NCBI GenBank assembly: GCA_000333855.2
Contig: CM007325.1
Coordinates: 292,212 to 322,223, forward strand
From: Endotrypanum monterogeii
Lineage: Eukaryota; Euglenozoa; Kinetoplastea; Trypanosomatida; Trypanosomatidae
Length of the DNA: 30,012 nt
Reading direction: 5' to 3'
Shown: positions 9,307 to 16,700 of the stretch, piece by piece
Layout: the number at the start of each line of letters is the position of its first letter
How positions within the stretch are numbered: position 1 is the stretch's first letter
The notes under the pieces: model-generated
Told to the model about the DNA's origin: nothing
What the model saw: the letters and a program-made list of their open reading frames with translations, nothing else
Database searches by the model: none
Program-made: the position numbers and the translations under genes

Positions 9307-11271
9307 ATGCCCGTCGGTGTCAACTCACGAACGCCGGCGACCGACTTCGTCCAGGACTATGCGGCGAAGCGGCAGGCGCAGATGGAGCGCGCGAGGCAGC
9401 TGCGTGAGGACCGCATACAGCACCAACAGAAACAACACCCACAGTCCCCCACACCAAACGGCGGAGGTGGCAGCGGCTCATCCCCGACGTACCCGCCGGC
9501 AAACTCTGCTAGCGGGGGCAGTGCAAGCGAAACAGCGTGGCGTCAGCCACCGCCACCGCCGCCAAACCCAGCGCGTCCCCACCGCTCCATGGTAGGACAC
9601 AATCAAACCGATAAGGGCGCTTCCGGTGGAAACCACAATGATGGAGGAGACGTCCTGTATGTGAAAGAGCAAAATTTTAAGGAGGCGACGCAGGCCGGCA
9701 TCATCACGCCGGATCAAGCCCGGCAACTCTGGGCGATGCTCTCCAACCAGATCATCCGCGTCTGCTCGCCGTCGGCACACGCAAACACCGTCTCGGTGAG
9801 CAGTCTGCTGGCACTCTCGCACAACTCGCACAACTCCTCGGAGAGAGCGGCAGGCGGCGGGACGCAGGCAGGCAGCAGTAGCGAGTTTGGCGCCAGCATC
9901 TCGCTGGCGTCGCTGCGGACCAGTATCGCATTCTTCAAAAGGGAGCAACAGCGGCTCCAGCAACAGGGTGCAGGCGTGGGGGCTGGCACAGGAGCCGGGG
10001 CCCCCTCTCTAGGTCGCCATATGCTGCCCTCTCCGTCGCCGGCGCTGAACACCACAGCTGGGCCGCCGCCCTCGCAGATGCGCGGCATCCCTTCGCGGCA
10101 ACTGCAGTACGATGAACTCCCGTCCGATGGCCTCTACTACACAGAAGACAGTGGGGATAATAAAGAGGGGCAGTGGGCACCTGTGGCCTCTCAGTCGCTA
10201 CGCGGGGGCGGTCGTGCTGCTCGTGAGAGTCGCCCGGCGTGGAACTCAGACGTGGAAGTGTGTCGCGAGGACGACTACGACGATGACCGCATCCAGCGCA
10301 CACAGCAGACGTCGACGACCAGCATCGGTGCGTCGGCGCTGAAGAAGCCACGGACTGGAAAATCGGGAGTGGTGCGGTCTGGTGCCAAGGGCGCCGCACC
10401 ACCGTCGTCATCTATGATTGGTACCGGTGGCAACTCTCTTCAATCCGGTAACGACGACGAAGAATCTGCCAGCAACGTGTACACGGCGCCCCAGCCTTCC
10501 GCTGTGGCGCACCGAGGCTCCAAGGCGAGCGGGGCAGGTGCTGGTGGTCGACGCCCCGCTGCAACCCGCGCAGCGGCACAGCCACCCTCCTCGGTCACAC
10601 TTTTGAACCTGGACGACCTGCCCGTCGGCAGCGGGGGCGGCGGGGGTATGTCCGACTGGGGCAATGCCTATCCCCCGGGTGTGAAGCCTCCGACGATCAC
10701 GGGTGACAACGACGCGATTGCTGCTGAGGCAGCGGCGGCAGCCCAGGAGCCGATGCAGGAGTGCCGCACCTGCGGCCGCAGATTTCGTGTCTCCGTACTC
10801 GCACGCCACGAGGGGCTCTGTCGCAAGCAGGCAAACAAACCACGCAAGATTTTTAACATGCGTGAGCAACGGCTCGACGGTGTCGACGGGATCAAGGAGG
10901 TCCAGCGAGCGGTGGCACGGACCGGCGGCGGCGGCGGCAATCGCAGTAGCACGGTTGGCCGCAGCGGTGGCAACGACGCAGGAGCGGCGACGGCAGCCAA
11001 AGGGAAGCTCCCCAAGTGGAAGGTGCAGCACGAACAATTCCAGGCGGCCATGCGCGCGGTTCGTCAGCAGCAAGGCGGTGCCGGTGGTGGTGGTGGCTTC
11101 GGTTCGGGTCCCCTCGCACCACCGCCAGCACCGATCCCCGATGAGTATGACGACCGCGTCCCGTGTCCGCATTGTGGCCGCAAGTTCGCTCAGGATGTAG
11201 CAGAACGGCACATCCCGAAGTGTGCGACGACCATTGCGAAGCCCAAGGGAATTCGCCCGATCCGCCGATGA
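9307..11271 (+). CDS. ZC2HC1-type double C2HC zinc-finger protein (654 aa)
   Basis: Two matching zinc-finger motifs define this protein: C486-x2-C489-x11-H501-x3-C505 and C620-x2-C623-x11-H635-x3-C639. Each has the GRRF/GRKF and ARH/ERH signature of the C2HC finger family seen in animal ZC2HC1 proteins. The first is followed by KPRKIFNMREQR, which resembles the segment after fingers in that family; the second lies only 15 residues from the basic C-terminus. Residues about 18-41 form a charged helix (AAKRQAQMERARQLREDR), and about 117-155 a second helical segment (FKEATQAGIITPDQARQLW). The rest is Gly/Ser/Pro/Ala-rich and probably disordered. The role of this family in trypanosomatids is not known to me; related proteins have been linked to cilia or cytoskeleton, which is only a lead here. 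The start at 9307 is the first ATG after a strong acceptor. Confidence 0.88.
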   Translation: MPVGVNSRTPATDFVQDYAAKRQAQMERARQLREDRIQHQQKQHPQSPTPNGGGGSGSSPTYPPANSASGGSASETAWRQPPPPPPNPARPHRSMVGHNQTDKGASGGNHNDGGDVLYVKEQNFKEATQAGIITPDQARQLWAMLSNQIIRVCSPSAHANTVSVSSLLALSHNSHNSSERAAGGGTQAGSSSEFGASISLASLRTSIAFFKREQQRLQQQGAGVGAGTGAGAPSLGRHMLPSPSPALNTTAGPPPSQMRGIPSRQLQYDELPSDGLYYTEDSGDNKEGQWAPVASQSLRGGGRAARESRPAWNSDVEVCREDDYDDDRIQRTQQTSTTSIGASALKKPRTGKSGVVRSGAKGAAPPSSSMIGTGGNSLQSGNDDEESASNVYTAPQPSAVAHRGSKASGAGAGGRRPAATRAAAQPPSSVTLLNLDDLPVGSGGGGGMSDWGNAYPPGVKPPTITGDNDAIAAEAAAAAQEPMQECRTCGRRFRVSVLARHEGLCRKQANKPRKIFNMREQRLDGVDGIKEVQRAVARTGGGGGNRSSTVGRSGGNDAGAATAAKGKLPKWKVQHEQFQAAMRAVRQQQGGAGGGGGFGSGPLAPPPAPIPDEYDDRVPCPHCGRKFAQDVAERHIPKCATTIAKPKGIRPIRR

Positions 11272-11418
11272 GCGGGTCTGAGGGAGGCAGGGGAGGGCAA
11301 AGAATAATGCAGAGGTCGGGTGACAGAACGCACGTGGGCACCTCTCTCCCTTTTTTTTTTTCCATCCTCCCTCACAACCTCTCTCATCTCCTCTTCCATA
11401 GTTGCGGATCTGTGAGAA

Positions 11419-11468
<50 letters not shown>
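11419..11468. repeat. Compound (AC)n(AT)n microsatellite
   Basis: Ten AC units pass directly into fifteen AT units, about 150 bases downstream of the zinc-finger gene stop codon. Confidence 0.92.
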
Positions 11469-11476
<8 letters not shown>

Positions 11477-11677
11477 AGATGCCGCCTATCCGCGTATACA
11501 TATATACGCACACACACCAAAATTTATATTGATATATCTAGACGAAACTGTTGCGTCATTATTTGTCATTGTGGTCGAGTAGATGGGCGTGCACTGAGTG
11601 TGGGGGGGGGGAAGGAGGGGGGGTGCAAAAAAAAAAAAAAGGGGGGCGAGAGGGAGTATAGGAAGGCAAACGCGTGG

Positions 11678-11717
<40 letters not shown>
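11678..11717. repeat. Compound (AT)n(GT)n microsatellite
   Basis: A short AT tract passes directly into a longer GT tract in the same spacer. Confidence 0.9.
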
Positions 11718-11993
11718 CTGTTTCGATAGTCGTGTCGTATAGATTTTCTTCTTGGTGTGGCGTAATTTGACTGAAGTACTCCTCTTCCCGCATCGGCCCC
11801 TCCTTCCCCCCCTCCCCTCCCCCACCCCCCTCTCTCCTTTCATTGATCACTGCACCCAATAAACTTTAGGGAGACGACGTTCAAAATTGGGTAACACTAT
11901 TGCGCTCTGGACAGGTGCTGGTGTTTGTAATTGAATCGGTCACTGCACATGAAGGCACGCGTCACGGGAGGAGGAGACACTTTTCGGGTCGCG

Positions 11994-12022
11994 GTGGCAG
12001 ATAAGTGCTGATTTTCTGCCAC
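11994..12022. other. Inverted repeat, 7-bp arms
   Basis: GTGGCAG (11994-12000) and CTGCCAC (12016-12022) can pair around a 15-base loop. It lies in a non-repetitive spacer segment, 29 bases upstream of a second inverted repeat. Confidence 0.5.
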
Positions 12023-12050
12023 GTGCATTCTCACGGCTTTTGACCCCAAT

Positions 12051-12091
12051 CCCTCGGCTTGGTATCCACACGAAACACTCGTCCCCGAGGG
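12051..12091. other. Inverted repeat, 7-bp GC-rich arms
   Basis: CCCTCGG (12051-12057) and CCGAGGG (12085-12091) can pair around a 27-base loop, with one possible extra T-G pair outside. Whether it forms in RNA is not known. Confidence 0.45.
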
Positions 12092-12448
12092 GCATGCAAG
12101 GACAGGAAGAAGGCCTATTTTCCGCTGTATCGCCCGCGTTTTATGCCGGTCCCACACACCCCCGCAGATCTGTTCCTCCCCCCTCTCGTAACACTCCCCG
12201 TCTCTGCCCACCCCTCCCCTTCCCCTCCTCTAATCCATTTATACATATGCGCACTCATCCTGCAGCACCACATATATTTATGGCTTACCTGCTGCGGGCA
12301 CTGACCACAGCCGTTCACCGTTTGGCGTCATCCGTGTGCTGCTCACATAGCTTTCTCTAGGCGGTGTTGCTGCTGTCGGTATCAGATTACGAGTGGAGGA
12401 GGTGGTGCCCTCCTTTCTTGGTCCCTTGCACAACTTGGCGTGCGGCCC

Positions 12449-12495
12449 ACCTTCCCCCCTCTCCCCCTTCTCTCCCACCTACCGTCTACTGTGAG
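12449..12495 (+). promoter_or_regulatory. Probable trans-splice acceptor for the 12500 gene
   Basis: A pyrimidine run (about 12449-12479) is followed by its first AG at 12494-12495, which would leave a leader of only four genomic bases before the ATG. An upstream AG at 12359-12360 after CTTTCTCT is an alternative with a 139-base leader and no ATG in it. Confidence 0.5.
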
Positions 12496-12499
12496 CGCG

Positions 12500-12967
12500 A
12501 TGCTTCGTCGCTCTCCGATGCTGGAGCGCTACCGCACAGCGTGGCGTGAACTTCTGCACCCTCTCCCGGTATGGGCACGCAAGCAGCAGTGGCTCAAGCG
12601 TGATACGGTAGAAATGAACGAAGCTATTCTGCGGGAGCCCTACTACCACATCAAATCGTATGCACAGCCCCCCATGTTTACGCCTCCACGCGCGAGCGAG
12701 GGTGCCATGCGGGAGCCAGACACGCCGCAAAGCACCCGATACGGTGTGGACTGTCAGCTTCGAGCACCGCGTCGAGCCGTGTCGCCCGAGCGCCTGCAAG
12801 AGCTGCGTGAGCAACTGCAGTTTAGCGGAGCCATTGGCCCCAACGTGCCAATGAGAGCCGGGGAAGGACCGGCGTACCAGAACGAGTACGGGACTCGACT
12901 GCGCCCTCGCTACCCACAGTCGTGGGATACAGTGCCCCCACATCAACCCTCACGCTCTGAGATTTGA
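12500..12967 (+). CDS. Small basic hypothetical protein, possibly mitochondrial (155 aa)
   Basis: I do not recognise the family. Although small, it looks truly coding: amino-acid composition is balanced, there is no repeat bias, and it begins with the first ATG after a pyrimidine tract. The frame is open upstream to 12440 but without an ATG. The N-terminus (MLRRSPMLERYRTAWRELL) is arginine-rich and amphipathic with no acidic cluster, as in many mitochondrial presequences. It is followed by a Trp/Lys-rich helix (VWARKQQWLKRD), a Tyr-rich stretch (EPYYHIKSYAQPP), and a second helix near SPERLQELREQLQ. No membrane span is visible. Its size and basic character would suit an accessory subunit of a mitochondrial complex or of the mitoribosome, but nothing in the sequence decides this. 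Confidence 0.75.
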   Translation: MLRRSPMLERYRTAWRELLHPLPVWARKQQWLKRDTVEMNEAILREPYYHIKSYAQPPMFTPPRASEGAMREPDTPQSTRYGVDCQLRAPRRAVSPERLQELREQLQFSGAIGPNVPMRAGEGPAYQNEYGTRLRPRYPQSWDTVPPHQPSRSEI

Positions 12968-12999
12968 ACGAGGGTGTGTAGATCCGCGCACACACAATC

Positions 13000-13004
<5 letters not shown>

Positions 13005-13037
<33 letters not shown>

Positions 13038-13043
13038 GTATAT
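13005..13043. repeat. (TA)n / GTATAT microsatellite
   Basis: A TA tract followed by GTATAT units lies 37 bases after the stop codon of the small basic protein gene. Confidence 0.9.
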
Positions 13044-13501
13044 GCGTGTTTGTTTTGAGGTGTTTGCTCCCCACCCTCTCCCATCTATGAGGGGGCCCTC
13101 TCTTCCCCTGGACAGAAAACATAGTCTGATGCGGGAGAAGAGGAGCGGGGGTTGAAATGGGCGTTGCGGTAGACACAAATATTAATGCGAGGCACATTCA
13201 TACACAAAAACAAACCAAAAAAGGGCTTTAAGTGCGGTTCTAAACCATTGGCTCCACAAAAACTTCAACGAAACAATTATTAGAAAATGAGTGCCCATCC
13301 CTACTTTACCATTTTGTCGCACGACAAAGTTTAGCTGATATCGACACGTGGGAAAGGGAAGAGATGAGGGGGGGAGGGGGAACACCGGGGGCCTGTTCGT
13401 GTCCCCCCGAGAAGGCACGCAGCATCTGTGTATAGGCCACCCTCTCTCAATCCCCACCGCCACCACCACCCTCCACTCCTTTGCTTTGCACCCTCAAATT
13501 G

Positions 13502-13528
13502 GAGGCATCCACGGATGATGGATGCCTC
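13502..13528 (+). other. Perfect 10-bp stem-loop
   Basis: GAGGCATCCA (13502-13511) and TGGATGCCTC (13519-13528) are exact reverse complements around a 7-base loop, and the stem may extend by one G-T pair. A T-rich run follows about 25 bases downstream. In a trypanosomatid this would more likely be an RNA structure in a 3' UTR or spacer transcript than a bacterial-type terminator. Confidence 0.7.
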
Positions 13529-13644
13529 TTTAATTCCCTCCAAGACCCTCGCTTTTTTTTTTTTCTTCACCCCTTCTCTATCCACACGAAATATCTTGCC
13601 TGCATGAAAGACGGTGTGTGTCGGCACGTCCTCAACCCCCCCCA

Positions 13645-13676
13645 ACACACACACACACACAAACAAACAAACAAAC
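13645..13676. repeat. Compound (AC)n(AAAC)n microsatellite
   Basis: AC units pass into four AAAC units, about 105 bases upstream of the next start codon. Confidence 0.88.
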
Positions 13677-13719
13677 TACATAGACACTGAGCAAGACAAA
13701 GAGGGGAGAGGGAAACATA

Positions 13720-13767
13720 CTTGCTCCTCTGGTCCCCCCCCCTCCCCTCTACATCTCGCTGACTCAG
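13720..13767 (+). promoter_or_regulatory. Probable trans-splice acceptor for the 13783 gene
   Basis: A C/T-rich run (about 13720-13760) ends at AG 13766-13767. The ATG follows after 15 bases, so the genomic part of the 5' UTR would be very short. Confidence 0.6.
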
Positions 13768-13782
13768 ACACAACTGCCTCCA

Positions 13783-16700
13783 ATGCTTTCCTTCCGAGAT
13801 ATTGTGGCCACACCAGATGACGCCGATGTGCTGTGGACCAGCCTGGAAGAACTAAGGCGACGCCGCCGCGAGAAACCGCTAGAGGAGCGGGCGCGGCAAC
13901 GGCGGGAAGAAATCCATCCCCTCGACAAGGATACAGAAATTTGGGGCACCGCTGAGGAGATCGCCTACCGCCGTGAGGTGCTCAACACGTGGGCGCAGCG
14001 GTACCCAATGTTGCGAGAGGCTGTCGCATCCTTGGCAACCGCGTCGCTGAGCGGCACAGCGGCCACCACCTCTATGCAGACAACGCCAAGGAGGTTCACT
14101 ATCAGTCAAACCATTCGACGTTCGTACCCGCCTCTGTGGCAGATACCCGCGCACACTGTCCCGTCTGAGTTCTTCAGGCACGACACAGCCATGGACAACG
14201 TATCACAACAGATGTCGACGCCGCAGGGACAACACGCTGCCACTGGAGCAATGAAAGACTACAGCGCCGATTCGTGCCTTGTACGGATCCTGTGGGAAGC
14301 GCTACAATCGACCGAGTCCTCCCTCTCACCACCGCAGCGTGTTTTGGCTCGGTGGCCTCGGGGCAGGCCAACATCGGCCAAAGCCGCAGCCGTTTTGCGC
14401 TCAATCCGCATTGAGGAGCGCAGACGTGATAAAATGAGCGAAGAGGTGCGCCTGCAGCAACGGCGCGAGGAGATGCACCACGGCTGCTCTACAGCGCCAG
14501 CAATACTCCTCGAGGATTCGGTAACGGGCGCGAACAGTGCCAACCGCCCCACGAAATGCATGGTGGAAGATGAGTCCTATGCTGTACCCGCGGAAGGGCA
14601 TCCTGGCGTCGGCGGAAGCCCTTCGGATGCAACTGAAATTTTTTTAGGTTATGAGCTGTACTGGCCGGCATACATCACCCGCGTTCGAGCGCTCTTCACC
14701 GGCGCGGCGTGTCTGCAGGACACCCTTCACGGCCTCGACGCACTAGAGCGGTATGAGCATTTTGAAGATGTGCTCGCCTTGGCACTGGTCAGTCCACTTC
14801 GCCTCGTCGTTGACGTGGTCTACATCGTTGATGAGACCAGTGAAGCGATCGGCCTATCGATTGATCCCGTTGTGTATGTGGCCCCGACCTCTTCGGATGC
14901 CGACATAAGTCTGGAGACCAACCGAGATACCGATGGACTTCAAAGCACCAGCCATGCTGACCTCGCGCCACCCAAGACGGCCTCCGCCGTTGCAGAGGAC
15001 GCGTGTCGCCCCCTGCTGTTGCCATCCTCACTCCCGCAGGTGCTTTCCGATCGCAACTACGCCTTCACCATCGAGTCGATGACCGCCGAAAATAGTGTCG
15101 AGGACGCTGGCGCTGCTGCTGCTGGTGGTGGTGGTGGTAGGGCATCCCTGCGTCGCACGGCCTCGAAGGGGACGTGCGTTGTAGGTGAACCCACCGTCAG
15201 CGCTGCAGTGCTGCGCCGCAGCGCTCTCTCTAGCAGCCCAAAATCCCTTTACATGATACTGGCTGGTCCTGTGAGCCAGACACACTCGATCGTGCTGCTC
15301 CGCCCCACGCCCGATCTCGTGTGCGCCGCCCGTACACGGGCATTGCAGGAACTGGAGCAGCGGTGGCGGCGACTGCGTCAATCCCTTGTTGTCCAGCCAG
15401 AAGCACACGAAGAGCAGACTCCACCCATGACGGGATCGCCGTCGCCAGTGGCGACGACCCCGCCTCCAGGTCCGACGACGTCACTGACGATACGCACACC
15501 AACCGCTGCCGACGCGCTGGTCTCGTACAGGAGCCTGCAGCTGCCGTCATACGTCGTCTCGATGGAGCTGCCTGGTGTTGACACACCCGCTCCTCCGCTC
15601 ATTGACTGTAGTGCGCGCCCAGACCAAGAGCCTCCTACGAAGCCGATCGGAGCCAAGTGTCTGACGGAGGAAGAAATGCGGCGCCAAACGCAGTTGCCGC
15701 AGCAGCAGCAGCAGCCCCACGACCTGAACGGAAGGCAGCGACGACTTCCTACCGTCTCGAACATCTCACGTTCGCCGGATCCCGGCCTCAGCGTTGCTGA
15801 GCGCGCCGACTCCCACCTGAGCTGCACAATGCGATCTCCTTGGGGCACTGGAACCTCAGGCGATGAGGACGCGACACCACCGCCAGCAGCAGCAACACCA
15901 GCGACACCTCGGTCCCTGCACACGCCACGCTCGGATCGGACAGCCAAGTGTACGAATGACACCACCAGTACTTTGGTTGGTGGAGATAACCCACTCACCA
16001 CTCCTATGAGTGGCCTGAGAAGCACGCGTGCCGCTGCTGAGCCTCAGCGAGGGGACATGGCCCTGCGCACTGGCGGGGAATGTATTTCGCTGTGCTCGCC
16101 GGTATCACCAAGCAGACGCAACCTGCAATCCGATTGTTCCTTCACCCATTTGGACTTGCTGCACAGCGGACCGTCATCAGAGCGTCACTGGGTGCCGAGA
16201 GCAGAGAGCGGCACCACCTCAGTTGCTGCACAGCAATCCCAGCCGACCGTCCTCCAAGTTGACGGGTTTTCACCGTTGCCAACCCACACATTAGGGCCAT
16301 CGAGCGACATGGATCCTGTTGGTGGCAGTGCTGCTACGGTTGCTCGGGCATCACTTACATCCACCCTTCTGCAGCCTCGACGCAGCCACCCTCACAACAG
16401 CGACTTCCCCGAGGGCGACGACGTCGCCAACAGCGGGCAGAGCATCATGTTCAATGGAATGACGGCGTACTCGGCCATCCTTTCGGCCTCTGTTCAGTCC
16501 ATCCCGGAATGCCAGTCAATGACGACGCTGCAGAAGGCAGGATTAGCGGCGAACCCTCTCTGGAGTACGCGCAACACGGGCAACGACGCTGCAATATCAG
16601 AGAGAAGCACTGGGGGCGCGGTGCACGCAGCAACACCCTCTGGTCAAATCAAAGTAGTCGCATCCACCTTGCCACTGCACCCCAACGACCTGACCGTGGC

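Larger units (their letters stand above)
11272..12499. other. 1.2 kb spacer with microsatellites and a more complex segment
   Basis: No gene is supported. The left half holds (AC)n(AT)n at 11419-11468, G and A homopolymers near 11601-11646, and (AT)n(GT)n at 11678-11717. The segment about 11860-12130 is unusual for this window because it is not low-complexity and has two inverted repeats (11994-12022 and 12051-12091). The right end is pyrimidine-rich and carries the splice signals for the next gene. Confidence 0.65.
12968..13782. other. 0.8 kb spacer with a strong hairpin
   Basis: No gene is supported. It holds a TA/GTATAT tract at 13005-13043, an AT-rich non-repetitive stretch around 13180-13330 that includes the palindrome TTTGTCGCACGACAAA (13313-13328), a perfect 10-bp hairpin at 13502-13528, a T13 run near 13552-13564, and an (AC)n(AAAC)n tract at 13645-13676. 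The right end carries the splice signal of the next gene. Confidence 0.7.

Noticed and set aside
10408..11520. 370-codon minus-strand ORF opposite the zinc-finger gene
   Set aside because: It extends into the (AC)n(AT)n microsatellite and encodes repeat-derived residues there. The plus-strand zinc fingers explain the constraint.
13313..13328. Short palindrome TTTGTCGCACGACAAA
   Set aside because: Only about 7 bp per arm with a tiny loop in AT-rich spacer DNA; this can arise by chance at this scale, so it is only mentioned within the spacer entry.
13502..13566. Bacterial-style intrinsic terminator (hairpin plus T-run)
   Set aside because: The T-run is about 25 bases away from the stem and the genome is clearly trypanosomatid, where such terminators are not used by Pol II.
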